Assembly: GCF_013149275.1 (NCBI RefSeq)
Contig: NZ_JABGNA010000005.1
Coordinates: forward strand, 186,001 to 250,000
Direction: 5' to 3'
Length of the DNA stretch: 64,000 bases
From: Mucilaginibacter sp. SG564
GTDB lineage: Bacteria; Bacteroidota; Bacteroidia; Sphingobacteriales; Sphingobacteriaceae
Position 1 is the first letter of the stretch; the number at the start of each line of letters is the position of its first letter. The position numbers and the translations under genes are program-made. The notes under the pieces were generated by a model that was not told the origin of the DNA, did not search any database, and worked only from the letters and a program-made list of their open reading frames with translations. Positions 17,005-26,605 of the stretch are shown here, in pieces.

Positions 17005-19146
17005 TTACCCCTTATTCTTAGTTATAGAATTTAACTGAAAGATTATATCGAATGCAAGGCGTTGAATATAGTCGCTATGCCATGTTTTACAGGTTTGACT
17101 ATTATAAATCATTGTATCAGTGCGAGGAACGTTATAGCCGTAATGGGTGAAATTGCGCTGAAAATCTTTAAAGGGCGAAGATTCAGATCGAAGTACTTTT
17201 ACCGCGTTTTCAATGGCGAATATGATAGAATCATATGAGCCTTCATTATAAAAACTCCCTGCATCCATAGAAGATATGGCAGCGTAAAGCAAGTAGTTCA
17301 AAATCACAAATCGTTCGATTGCTGGCAGATTAACTCGATTTTTGCCTGGCCCATGACTGATTCGATTTGCTGCTTCTGTAAATTGAGCCGAATTAATGTA
17401 AAACCACCGTCTCGATAGTTTATAGTGTGTAAAATCCGGGGTCCTGAATTTAAGCTTATCAAGTTTGCTTTCGACGAAGCCCAGGTTGGCCTTTATCAAC
17501 TCGTTTAGGTTTTTATTAAGACTATTAACCTCCCAAGCCGGAAAAATAAAACACGCTAAAAATGACAAGCCACAGCCCAACAAGGTATCACATATTCTCT
17601 CCGTCACGAACATGGGTTGGTTACTTTTGCCCATAGACAAGGCGATGATTACGAACGTGGTGATAAAAGCCACGCTGGTCGCATAACTGATCTGCAAGAA
17701 ATAAAAATAGCCCGTTAAACAAACACATAGCGCGCAAATGTTAAAAGAAAAATTATTGAATACCAGCGTCAGTAGAATCCCAACGATTACGCCAGTAAAT
17801 GTACCCGTTAATCTGGCTGAACTTCTCCGTTGTGTCGAAACGAAATCAGGCCGGAGCACCAAAGCAATCGTGAGCATGATCCAATAACTATAGTGCCCCA
17901 AAGAAAAAATTGTTGAAATGGAGTAAGCAGTCGTCATCGCCACCGCCATGCGCAGCGAAAAACGAAAAGTATCGGAATTCAAAGTGAAGTGCTTCCTGAT
18001 TTGACCAGTCAGGCGATTGGGCGGTTCTACAAATTTGGCGAATTTCAACGGTTCAATGACAGCGATTGGAATCCCGTCACGATCGTAAATAAGACGCTGC
18101 AGCGTTTCGAGCTGGGCTGAAATGTTATCGATGTTTTTAATAATACCTTCAAAGATTTCTTTTTTTGAGCCGATCTGCTTGCTGGCGTGCTGCCTAGTTT
18201 GCTGGCTAATTATAGCAGAATTAGTTTGAAAAACCGGATGGCTGAAATTTGCGTCCATTTTGAATTTCGTTATGGCTAACTTGATCAGCCTCAAAGCCGT
18301 TATCTGAATATAATTGCGAACTAGGGATAACTCATCTTTTCTTAAATTTCGCCGCAGTGCCCCATAGTCCAAAGGCATAGCACGTATCTGTTCATAAAGA
18401 TCAATAAGGATAATTGATATAGGAAGCAACTTTTTGGAGCTTTTACTCTGTTGGTTAACGATTACTTTATCTGATAAAATCAGCGATCGTAGCATTTCCT
18501 GTTTCGCATTGACTGTTTCATGTCCGGAAATGACAAGCCTGAATGCATTTTCAAGTGGAATATCAGGGTCGTATAATTTTTTTCTACAATACATGAATTT
18601 GCCCATTTCTATCATGCACTCTATGATGGCCTGATTGGCTGATCTAAATGGCCAAAGACGATAGAAAATGAAACTCAACAGGTAATACCATAAAGAACCG
18701 ACGGTAACCAGCGCGCTAAATAAAACAGGGTTAGTAGGCCTAAAGGCAATTGCAAATACCATAAGTACGATGCAGACGGAACCCGCAATAGCCCACCTTT
18801 TGCTATGCACATGAAAAAACGAAAACCCAAACGAGAATAAAAAAATAATAGTGACTATGGAAATTGGATAGAGCAAGGCCTCAGATACCATGAGACAGAT
18901 AAGAAAAAACAAAACTGTCAGGATTCGAAAAACCTTCGCCTTTTCCTTCCAGACATCTGAGTAATCGATCAAGCTGGCAAGCAGCGACCCGATCCCGATT
19001 GGCATGGCGGCCGATGGTATGCCATACGCATACAATAGTGCCACAGGGAAAACGATAGAAAGCGTTATTCTTATCGCATCGGTTACCCGCCATAAAAATG
19101 AATAATAATTGTAACTGGCAAACAGTTTTTTCTTATAAAATTGCAT
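17005..19146 (-). CDS. FUSC/YccS-family inner-membrane protein
   Basis: A 713-residue integral membrane protein with two membrane blocks. The first (residues ~20-180) has several helices, including IRITLSIVFPVALLYAYGI, VLFFLICLMVSEALLYPISI and AIAGSVCIVLMVFAIAF. A soluble helical region follows (~190-380). The second block (~395-540) includes FSLRMAVAMTTAYSISTIFS, SYWIMLTIALVLRPDF and RLTGTFTGVIVGILLTLVF, which is the fusaric-acid-resistance-like signature. The C-terminal ~170 residues are cytoplasmic. YccS/YhfK-like proteins of this arrangement are thought to export aromatic acids or other small molecules, but the substrate is unknown. It is a single-gene unit between NDH-2 and the metalloprotease operon. 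Confidence 0.85.
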   Translation of the reverse strand: MQFYKKKLFASYNYYSFLWRVTDAIRITLSIVFPVALLYAYGIPSAAMPIGIGSLLASLIDYSDVWKEKAKVFRILTVLFFLICLMVSEALLYPISIVTIIFLFSFGFSFFHVHSKRWAIAGSVCIVLMVFAIAFRPTNPVLFSALVTVGSLWYYLLSFIFYRLWPFRSANQAIIECMIEMGKFMYCRKKLYDPDIPLENAFRLVISGHETVNAKQEMLRSLILSDKVIVNQQSKSSKKLLPISIILIDLYEQIRAMPLDYGALRRNLRKDELSLVRNYIQITALRLIKLAITKFKMDANFSHPVFQTNSAIISQQTRQHASKQIGSKKEIFEGIIKNIDNISAQLETLQRLIYDRDGIPIAVIEPLKFAKFVEPPNRLTGQIRKHFTLNSDTFRFSLRMAVAMTTAYSISTIFSLGHYSYWIMLTIALVLRPDFVSTQRRSSARLTGTFTGVIVGILLTLVFNNFSFNICALCVCLTGYFYFLQISYATSVAFITTFVIIALSMGKSNQPMFVTERICDTLLGCGLSFLACFIFPAWEVNSLNKNLNELIKANLGFVESKLDKLKFRTPDFTHYKLSRRWFYINSAQFTEAANRISHGPGKNRVNLPAIERFVILNYLLYAAISSMDAGSFYNEGSYDSIIFAIENAVKVLRSESSPFKDFQRNFTHYGYNVPRTDTMIYNSQTCKTWHSDYIQRLAFDIIFQLNSITKNKG

Positions 19147-19479
19147 GTGCCTAAAGTGCCTTTAAAAGGAATGGTGATAAAAAAGGAAGTGCGGACCAAA
19201 CCGCTAAAACTTCTATGCCCGCTTTAATAGGAATACGCTCCATTTAAGCATTTGGCCGGCCTTCTTGAATAAGAAAATGAAGAGACCAGTCGAACTCTTT
19301 ATTGTTTATTAAAAAATAAAAAGGCATAAATCTAAAATAAAATTATTTTGTACGTACTGGAATACAGCTGCCTCATATATAGTTGATAACTTAAATGGAC
19401 CAGCTTGTAAGCCGATCCATTTAAATATTGAATAAAATTTAGCAAAAAATCGATATTGCAACATTTTCACAATGTGCGG
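19147..19479. other. Intergenic region between FUSC and metalloprotease genes
   Basis: 333 bp of AT-rich DNA without a credible gene. It should contain the FUSC gene promoter at its left end and the terminator of the metalloprotease operon (19391-19424). Confidence 0.6.
19391..19424 (-). terminator. Hairpin ending the metalloprotease operon
   Basis: TTAAATGGA (19391-19399) pairs with TCCATTTAA (19416-19424), and GCTT/AAGC pair inside. It lies 56 bp past the stop of the minus-strand metalloprotease. Confidence 0.6.
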
Positions 19480-21939
19480 CTACGCAGACGATTTCTCATT
19501 AAACGCCCGTTTTAAAACCTCGAGCTGGCTTTCAATGTGATTTCTGTCATCGGCATTATTAAATTTAGGCAATGCGCTTTCCAATTCTTTTCGCAAACGT
19601 ATCAATTCTGTCCTCGCCGTTGTGTAGCTTTCCGTTTCCGTAACGTTTGGATCAACTGTAACTATAATATCAATCAGCGCTCCGATATAACTTTTTTGAA
19701 GATTTCTTCTATAAAAATCCATCGGTTTGCCCGTAGCCAAATTGTCCCAGATCATTTTATGAATATGAGCGATATATTCACTTTGAGAGAACGTTTTCTG
19801 GCTACCAAACCTGGAATTTAGGCTGGAAATAGATGTCAGTTTTCCAGTGTCCAATAATGAATTTAGTACTCGTACCTGCAAATCCCCTACAAAGTCCGGA
19901 TCGCCTTTGTCCTGAGGTATCTTATTTATAACCTCTGCGTCTAATAACCAAGCCGGCGTTGTAAATAATTGCTCGCCGAAAAAAGCAAGAGCCTGTTCCT
20001 GCATCGCCTTTGGTACAGGCGCGTAGATGTCACCGGCTTCATCCTCACTTTTATAGGTGCGTTCTATTCCGCCTACATTTACCAAAACTTGGCCCATGTA
20101 CTTGCGGAATTGATCTGTCAACGCGTCATAGGCGGAATTCAAGTTTTCATACTGACCACCGGGCTCCTGTGTCCATTTTGCCAGATTCGGGAGTATACGT
20201 TTTAAATTCCTTATACCGTAAGTGTTGGCGATCATATTGTTATCGCCCAGGTCTTCGGGTTGCATCCTGGGATCTACAGTCCATCCCGGGGAACTTTTAT
20301 TTTCACCCTCCATGCTTCCAAACCATAGGCGAGGATTTTTTGCCAATTTTTCTGTGATCCATCTTCCGGAGATCTTTTTATCTTCCTCAGCTGAGGTCGC
20401 TCCAGAATATTTGTAACCCCATTCGATAGCCCAATAATCGTATTCTCCAATTCGAGGCATTAAATATTCCGCGGGAATTTTATCCTCGGGCTGAGCAACG
20501 TAATTAAAACGCGCGTAGTCCATAATACTTGCCGTGTGTCCGTGGTTTTTCAACCACTCCTTGTTTCGGAGATTAGCTACCGGTGTTTGGCTACTAGAGC
20601 CCAGATTATGTTTTAAGCCTAAAGTATGCCCGACCTCGTGATTGATCACAAAACGGATTAGCTGCCCCATCAGCTCATCATCAAATTTAGCTTTTCGGGC
20701 CCGAGGATCATTAGCGCCTTCCTGTATCAAATACCAGTTATGTAATAACGACATTACATTATGGTACCACGCAATATGGGTTTGAATTATTTCACCACTT
20801 CGCATGTCATGGATATTGGGGCCGTAGGCGTTGGTCTTCTCAACCGGAATATAATCTATGAAAGAATACCTGGCGTCATCTAAATGTATCGTATCGTTTT
20901 TTGGCCATTCTTTTCCCATAATCGCATTTTTAAATCCCGCTTTTTCAAATGCTTTTTGCCAATCGTTTATCCCGAGAATAAGATATTTTACCCATTGTTT
21001 AGGCGTATTGGGGTCAATATAAATGACAATCGGTTTTGACGGCTGTACCAATTCGCCACGCTTCCATTTCTCCACGTCCTGCTGACGTGGTTGTAAATTC
21101 CACCGCAGTATAAAATTACGTTTTTCAACCTTTTGCTGGTCATCGGAATAGTAATAGGCGAAGTCGCTCAAATAGCCTATGCGACGGTCTAAAATACGCT
21201 GTTGCATAGGCACTTTAGGCAACTCAATAAACGAAGCGTTGAGCTGTATTGGAACCGCTGAATTCCCAATCGTACAATAAATCCCAAATTCAACGTTGAT
21301 CGGATATGCGTGCACATAATCCAGGTCAAAAGCTTTGGCCGTCGCGTCAGTACCAATGCTATTCAACGGAGTCCTGGATTTTATAAAGCTAGTAGCGTCA
21401 ACAAGGTAAACACTTCGCTTTTTATCAATGGCGACGATGGTAAAACTATTTAGTATAGGATTTGCACTGGCGTTTTTAACAGCGGCGGCAATATTACTTT
21501 TAGGATCGGCGAGATTTAAAATCACATCTTCGTACAGATCAATAGTTGAATTACGCCCAAATGAAAAATAGACGGTTTTGTCGTCAATTTCTTCTCCAGG
21601 CATTATTGTTCCCGCAGGACCTTTGCTGGCTGTTCCTTTAGTCAGACGTTTAATCAGTTGTACCCGTCGTTCAAATAAGCTGTCAGGTAGTTCAAAAAAA
21701 ATAGAGTCACGGACGCGGTATACATTGAAGAGGCCTTTTTCCGATACTGCATCTTTGGTGATTACGGCCTGATAGGGTCTGATTTTCGTATTCTTCTTTT
21801 TCCCATTCAAAAGCGCTAACAGCGAGTCCAATCGGTCGCCCTCGGTTTTCGGCTTCGTTTGGCCAAAAGGAAAAGGCAGTTGAGCTTTGGCATTGCCAAA
21901 AGACAGTAATATGATGAATAGAATTAGATATTTTTTCAT
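19480..21939 (-). CDS. Secreted zinc-dependent metalloprotease (DUF5117/DUF4953 type), paralog 1
   Basis: 819 residues from MKKYLILFIILLSFGNAKAQ; an in-frame Met seven codons upstream is rejected because this one begins a clean signal peptide. The catalytic metzincin-like motif is HEVGHTLGLKHN (H434) and the following Met-turn region is HTASIMDYARFNYVAQPED. The N-terminal part (KTKIRPYQAVITKDAVSEKG, FNVYRVRDSIFFELPDSLFE) and QIDAYV-type beta regions match the DUF5117/DUF5118 domains that precede DUF4953 in this Bacteroidota protease group. It is the last gene of the sigma/FecR/SusC/SusD operon, so it probably degrades or processes the proteinaceous ligand imported by that receptor. It is clearly paralogous to the gene at 22555. 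Confidence 0.88.
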   Translation of the reverse strand: MKKYLILFIILLSFGNAKAQLPFPFGQTKPKTEGDRLDSLLALLNGKKKNTKIRPYQAVITKDAVSEKGLFNVYRVRDSIFFELPDSLFERRVQLIKRLTKGTASKGPAGTIMPGEEIDDKTVYFSFGRNSTIDLYEDVILNLADPKSNIAAAVKNASANPILNSFTIVAIDKKRSVYLVDATSFIKSRTPLNSIGTDATAKAFDLDYVHAYPINVEFGIYCTIGNSAVPIQLNASFIELPKVPMQQRILDRRIGYLSDFAYYYSDDQQKVEKRNFILRWNLQPRQQDVEKWKRGELVQPSKPIVIYIDPNTPKQWVKYLILGINDWQKAFEKAGFKNAIMGKEWPKNDTIHLDDARYSFIDYIPVEKTNAYGPNIHDMRSGEIIQTHIAWYHNVMSLLHNWYLIQEGANDPRARKAKFDDELMGQLIRFVINHEVGHTLGLKHNLGSSSQTPVANLRNKEWLKNHGHTASIMDYARFNYVAQPEDKIPAEYLMPRIGEYDYWAIEWGYKYSGATSAEEDKKISGRWITEKLAKNPRLWFGSMEGENKSSPGWTVDPRMQPEDLGDNNMIANTYGIRNLKRILPNLAKWTQEPGGQYENLNSAYDALTDQFRKYMGQVLVNVGGIERTYKSEDEAGDIYAPVPKAMQEQALAFFGEQLFTTPAWLLDAEVINKIPQDKGDPDFVGDLQVRVLNSLLDTGKLTSISSLNSRFGSQKTFSQSEYIAHIHKMIWDNLATGKPMDFYRRNLQKSYIGALIDIIVTVDPNVTETESYTTARTELIRLRKELESALPKFNNADDRNHIESQLEVLKRAFNEKSSA

Positions 21940-21974
21940 TTTTGAGTTGGCTAGTATCAATGTTTTTGAGTGGG

Positions 21975-22550
21975 TTATTGTAATTCGGTAATGCGAATCG
22001 TGTTCAAGGATTGGATAAGCTTTGTTAAATTGTTTGCTCGCGCCTGGGAGGCGTCATCGTAAAGAATCACTAACGGAATCGAAACATGAAGTGAAGAATT
22101 GTTCAGAGAGTATAAGCTACGGCGACTGATGCTACCCGACGAAAAATCTATTGCGATTCCAGATCTGCCAGTTTGAGCCCAGGTACTCATTGAGCTGACC
22201 AAATAAGGTTCATAAATTTTAGCCAACGGAAGTAAAAAGTCAAAATTATCAGAGGGCACACGCACTACATAAAATGATGCCTTATTTGTCCCGAAATTAA
22301 TTACGGTATCGGCAATTTGGAAAGGTAGAGCAGGATAAGGAGTTTGATCAACCGACTGATTTGCTGCAGTCGAACCTGTTGAATTATATGCATCCCAGCC
22401 AATCCCCCCGCCATCAGAATAAAGCATTTTTTTTCGCCCGCCTTTGGTATTACTAGTGTTTCCAATTGGTAGACCACAGCTAAATAAAAAAATTGAGGCT
22501 CCTAAAAAGAGACAAGCTGCGGAAATGTGTTTTAAAATTTTAGTTTTCAT
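21975..22550 (-). CDS. Small lipoprotein of unknown function between two metalloproteases
   Basis: 191 residues with a lipoprotein signal peptide (LFLGASIFLFSCGLP, Cys ~26). After a Gly/Ser-rich linker the mature part contains PYPALPFQIADTVINFGTNK, SFYVVRVPSDNFDFLLPLAK and SLHVSIPLVILYDDA, suggesting a compact beta-rich domain. I do not recognise a family. It begins 4 bp after the stop of the upstream metalloprotease and ends 35 bp before the next one, so it is translated with both. It may be a surface anchor, substrate-binding partner or inhibitor of these proteases (inference from position). Confidence 0.8.
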   Translation of the reverse strand: MKTKILKHISAACLFLGASIFLFSCGLPIGNTSNTKGGRKKMLYSDGGGIGWDAYNSTGSTAANQSVDQTPYPALPFQIADTVINFGTNKASFYVVRVPSDNFDFLLPLAKIYEPYLVSSMSTWAQTGRSGIAIDFSSGSISRRSLYSLNNSSLHVSIPLVILYDDASQARANNLTKLIQSLNTIRITELQ

Positions 22551-22554
22551 AAGA

Positions 22555-24960
22555 TTATGTATTCCTGGATTGCAATGATTTATAAATTTTGTTGATAAGA
22601 AACTCTACTGATTGGAGATGCTCCCGAACTGTGTCATCAGGGCAGTTTGCAGCCGCTATTTTCACCTCTTTGTCGATTCTTTTGAAATCGTTATATATCG
22701 CTTCCCACCAAGCGGTCTCCTTCACGTTGGGGTCGAGGCTTGTGAGCAAGATGGCTACGCTGTTCAAATAGGTTATGTGAAGATCCCGTCTGTTTACGTC
22801 TGTTAGCTGGCGCTCATTAATATCGCTCCAAACCGATTTATGCAAATCAGATAAATACTCATTTGGCGTATAACTATCATCCCGTAATAGCGTAGTTCCC
22901 TTGGTGAGCCGAACAAACGTCTTTAAGTCCAGCAACTGTCTCAATGTCGAACGTTGAAGTTTAGCAATATCATTGGTCCCCACGGGAGCTGATATCTTAT
23001 TTAATATAGCGGGGTTTAGAAGCCAATTTGGCGTCTTAAATAATTCATCATTTATGAAACTTACCGCCTCTTTTTGCAGGATTTTCGGTGTTGATTCGTA
23101 AACTGCTCCTAACTGAGTTTCACTTTTATAAGTCCGTTGAACTCCGCCTACGTAGGCGATCGCTTGCGTTATAAATTTCTTATATTGGTTGAACAGCCAA
23201 GTGTAAACTTGTGCTGTTTCGTCATACTGGCCATTTTCCTCATAATTCCAGCTATGGAGGTCGGATAAAACTCTTTTAAAGTTCTTAATACCATAGCTAT
23301 TAGCTTTCATATTATCATCACCTAAGGCTTCCATTTGAATCCTTGGGTCGTTTGGCAGCATTCCAAGTTGTGGAAAGACTTCCATCTCTTCATTACCAAA
23401 TAAAAGTCTTGGATTACTATTTAAACTATCCGAGGCTAATTTGCTCATTATTAACCTGTCTTTCTCGATATCGTTCGTAGCAAGATATTTATACCCCCAT
23501 TGAATAGCCCATCTGTCATATTCACCGATATGAGGCCACAGATTCTCCTTAGGAATGCTGTCTTCAGGCTGTGCTACAAAATTGAATCGGGCATAGTCCA
23601 TGATGCTGCTGGTATGTCCGTGAACTTTAAGGTATGCTTTGTCACGCATTTTTTCTACCGGGGTTTCACTGCTGGAAATAAAATTATGTGCGAGACCTAA
23701 AGTGTGACCAACCTCATGACTGGAGACGAACCTGATCAACTGCCCCATTAATTCATCGTCAAATTTTAGTTTCCTTGCATTTGAGTCTAACGCGCCTGCC
23801 TGAGATTTATACCAGCCGTCGAGAATGACCTGCACGCTGTGAAACCATCCAATATGAGTTTGAATGATTTCTCCTGTACGGGGATCAGAAATATGAGGCC
23901 CATATGCGTTTGGAGTGGATGATGGCAGGTAACATAAAAATGAATACCTTGCATCGTGAAGATCGGCTAGCCTATCTTTGGGCCATTCCTCTGCCCTAAT
24001 TGCATTTTTAAATCCCGCCTGCCGGAATGCGGCTTGCCAATCATTAATACCCATGATCAAATATTTAACCCATTTTTTTGGGGTGTACGGATCAATGTAA
24101 ATAATAATGGGCTTTGACGGTTCGACCAATTCTCCGCGTAAATAACGTTCGCGATCTTCAGGCTTGGGCTCCATGCGCCAGCGGTCTATATATTTCACAG
24201 TGGCGCTTCCCTGTTGATTGTCGGCATAAATGGTCTTTACGTTTGTGAGGGGCTTGAAAAAGCCGACTCTTGAATCAAAAATTCTGGCTCGCATCGGTAT
24301 TTTTGGCAGCGCTATAAAGGAAGTATTGACGATGACTTCATCTGATCCACCTAAAAATGGATCTTGGGCAAGGACTCGTTCAATACCGAAATCGACATTT
24401 GTGGGATAACTTCGCACGTAGTCGATATGCTTCGCAGTTCCCGGCGCGCTCGCAAATAAAGTCGTGTTGTTAATGAAGTCGGTAGCATCAACCAGGTATG
24501 CAGATTGGTTTTCGCTTCGAGCAACAATTTTCATTGTCTGAAGAATCTCATCATCATTGGCTCTCTTCACGGCTTTTCGAATTTTGCTGTTTACATCTGC
24601 CAGGATATTATCTTGCGAGTGCCTAGCCAAGATGTTTTCTGAGCGAAATGATTCAAAATAAAAAGTCACCGAGTTAAGGTTTTCTTCTGGCAATTTAGAA
24701 GGACTTAATAGTGTCCCTTTATCCGTCGCCCTAACGGCACTTTTGACAAATTCATTGATTGCCATGATCGGCCGTTTTAAAAGCGAATCAGGAATTTCAA
24801 TAAATACAGAATCACGGACTTGATAGGTATTAAAAAGCCCCTTAGAGGCAATGGCATCTTCGGTAATGACCGAGTTAAAAGGCCGAAACTTTTTTGCTGT
24901 TTGTGCGGATGTCGCCGTAATGGCAAAAAAAAGCAGCCAAAAGAGAATATATTTATTCAT
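22555..24960 (-). CDS. Secreted zinc-dependent metalloprotease (DUF5117/DUF4953 type), paralog 2
   Basis: 801 residues from MNKYILFWLLFFAITATSAQ, the Met that starts a signal peptide; the longer open frame upstream runs through a hairpin and is unlikely to be translated. Catalytic motif HEVGHTLGLAHN (H415), then HTSSIMDYARFNFVAQPED with the Met-turn. The N-terminal domain (RPFNSVITEDAIASKGLFNT, QVRDSVFIEIPDSLLKRP) mirrors that of the downstream paralog nearly segment by segment. PSKPIIIYIDPYTPKKWVKY and MGINDWQAAFRQAGFKNAI are shared almost unchanged. It follows susD by ~170 bp and probably is expressed from the same operon. The two enzymes differ most near the C-terminus, which may set substrate choice. 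Confidence 0.88.
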   Translation of the reverse strand: MNKYILFWLLFFAITATSAQTAKKFRPFNSVITEDAIASKGLFNTYQVRDSVFIEIPDSLLKRPIMAINEFVKSAVRATDKGTLLSPSKLPEENLNSVTFYFESFRSENILARHSQDNILADVNSKIRKAVKRANDDEILQTMKIVARSENQSAYLVDATDFINNTTLFASAPGTAKHIDYVRSYPTNVDFGIERVLAQDPFLGGSDEVIVNTSFIALPKIPMRARIFDSRVGFFKPLTNVKTIYADNQQGSATVKYIDRWRMEPKPEDRERYLRGELVEPSKPIIIYIDPYTPKKWVKYLIMGINDWQAAFRQAGFKNAIRAEEWPKDRLADLHDARYSFLCYLPSSTPNAYGPHISDPRTGEIIQTHIGWFHSVQVILDGWYKSQAGALDSNARKLKFDDELMGQLIRFVSSHEVGHTLGLAHNFISSSETPVEKMRDKAYLKVHGHTSSIMDYARFNFVAQPEDSIPKENLWPHIGEYDRWAIQWGYKYLATNDIEKDRLIMSKLASDSLNSNPRLLFGNEEMEVFPQLGMLPNDPRIQMEALGDDNMKANSYGIKNFKRVLSDLHSWNYEENGQYDETAQVYTWLFNQYKKFITQAIAYVGGVQRTYKSETQLGAVYESTPKILQKEAVSFINDELFKTPNWLLNPAILNKISAPVGTNDIAKLQRSTLRQLLDLKTFVRLTKGTTLLRDDSYTPNEYLSDLHKSVWSDINERQLTDVNRRDLHITYLNSVAILLTSLDPNVKETAWWEAIYNDFKRIDKEVKIAAANCPDDTVREHLQSVEFLINKIYKSLQSRNT

Positions 24961-25047
24961 AATTGAATTCAATAAAAGGAGGCGATTTATATGGCATGTA
25001 ATATGTTTATTCCTTGTGATACACCTTCTCTGGCAGCATTTTAAAAA

Positions 25048-25087
25048 GCTACACCCGCTTTGGCTTAAAGCCTCGAGGGGGCGTAGC
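25048..25087 (-). terminator. Hairpin between susD and the first metalloprotease (attenuator candidate)
   Basis: GCTACACCC and GGGCGTAGC pair with one mismatch, with an internal GGCTT/AAGCC hairpin. Sitting 41 bp after the susD stop inside an operon, it may reduce read-through so that SusCD is made in excess over the proteases. Confidence 0.5.
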
Positions 25088-25127
25088 AATTTCATGTCAA
25101 GCGAATTATATCCCCCGTAGATCAAGT

Positions 25128-26588
25128 TTAATAGCCAGGATTTTGAATAAGATTTTTATCCGACAACAGATCAAGATCAGAGATTGGAAAATAATTTTTG
25201 TAAGTGGCCCAGGTAAAATTTGGCACCCCGGCTTTTGATACGGGTATAACTTCGTCAGAACGCCATTTCCCTCCGGAAATGCCAGGCCATCTTTTAAGAT
25301 CAAAAAAGCGATGGCCTTGTTCTGCAAAAAATTCGATGCGGTTTTCCTGCTCAATCGCGGCCCTGCATTGATCCATCGTCAACGATGGAGACAAATTGGC
25401 CAATCCTGCCCTGGTTCTAATGACATTGAGGTTAGCTACCGCGTTTGGCAAGTCACCGGTTTTATAATAAGCTTCCGCCAATACCAAATACATTTCTGCT
25501 GCCCGCAATAAAACGTAGTTTTCTGTTGCCGAAGAAATGGATGAAGCCGTAGGCTGTTTATATTTTCCGGGAACATAGTAATTAGTCTTTACAGGTGATC
25601 CGATCACCGCACTAACGGCAACCGTATAAACCCAATTCGTATAACGTAGATCCCCTGGTTCAAAAGAAGCCAGCAAGCTAGGGGTGAGCGTATAGGTCGG
25701 TGGGAAATAGGAATTTGTGGGAAAAAAAAGATAAGCATCCGGAGTCGGATTGAGCGTAGGACTGGCTTGGCCCTGCAGACACCAGATAATTTCATTGCTT
25801 GTTTTCAAAAAACTGACCGCTGGAGAAGGCAGTGGGGAGTACAACCCGCTATTAACTACTGCGCTAGCTTGGGTAATGGCGTCAGCATATTTTCCCGAAT
25901 ACAGATAAACTCGGGCTAATAATGCATTTGCCGCTTGCAGGTTCGGCCTGCCTTTATCTGTAACGGGATAAGCATTCGTTAGATTCGCTTGTGCAAGTTT
26001 TAAGTCCGCAATTATTTGTGCATAAATTTTGTCCGCCGGTGTGCTTGGTGATACCTGACTAATCGTAAGCTCACTTGTTAATGGCATTGCGGCAGCACTG
26101 CCCCAATAATTAACTATATAGAAATAGGTATATGCCCGGGCAAAATAACATTCACCTAACAGTTGTTTTTTGATTGGTGGTGATAAAGAGGCACTAGCAG
26201 TTAATTGTTCGATACTAGTATTTATATAAAGAATCGTCGAATATGCTTCAGCCATCATTGACTTAACATCTGAACCTGCTGCAGTAAGATTTGCTATATA
26301 AAAATTATTCGTAGTAACTCCGCTAGAGGAACGTTGTATGTCATCGCTATAAAGAGAAGTGTTAGCCGTTATCCCACCCCACTCAAAATTGGTGTGTTTA
26401 GTCATTTGCGTATACATGCTACTGACGGCGGCAATTGCAGTACCATCATCATTATAAGCATTTTGAACCAGGATAAGATTTGAAGGCAAGGGAACTTCGA
26501 GCGCTTTTTTGCACGAAACGATGCACAGCGCTGAAAAGCCTAATAAGAGGCTAATCACTTTGTTTTTTATTCGTATTGTTCTTTTCAT
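25128..26588 (-). CDS. SusD/RagB-family outer-membrane lipoprotein
   Basis: 486 residues with a lipoprotein signal (LLLGFSALCIVSCKKAL, Cys ~26). SusD landmarks are LPSNLILVQNAYNDDGTAIA, ARAYTYFYIVNYWGSAAAMP, ANALLARVYLYSGKYADAIT, YVLLRAAEMYLVLAEAYYKT, LNVIRTRAGLANL and IEQENRIEFFAEQGHRFFDL followed by KRWPG. It pairs with the SusC encoded 17 bp upstream. The downstream proteases suggest a peptide or glycoprotein ligand. Confidence 0.92.
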   Translation of the reverse strand: MKRTIRIKNKVISLLLGFSALCIVSCKKALEVPLPSNLILVQNAYNDDGTAIAAVSSMYTQMTKHTNFEWGGITANTSLYSDDIQRSSSGVTTNNFYIANLTAAGSDVKSMMAEAYSTILYINTSIEQLTASASLSPPIKKQLLGECYFARAYTYFYIVNYWGSAAAMPLTSELTISQVSPSTPADKIYAQIIADLKLAQANLTNAYPVTDKGRPNLQAANALLARVYLYSGKYADAITQASAVVNSGLYSPLPSPAVSFLKTSNEIIWCLQGQASPTLNPTPDAYLFFPTNSYFPPTYTLTPSLLASFEPGDLRYTNWVYTVAVSAVIGSPVKTNYYVPGKYKQPTASSISSATENYVLLRAAEMYLVLAEAYYKTGDLPNAVANLNVIRTRAGLANLSPSLTMDQCRAAIEQENRIEFFAEQGHRFFDLKRWPGISGGKWRSDEVIPVSKAGVPNFTWATYKNYFPISDLDLLSDKNLIQNPGY

Positions 26589-26605
26589 TTTGCGAATACT
26601 TAAGA

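Noticed and set aside
24961..25125. 55-codon extension of metalloprotease paralog 2
   Set aside because: The extension runs through a hairpin; the Met at 24960 starts a normal signal peptide.
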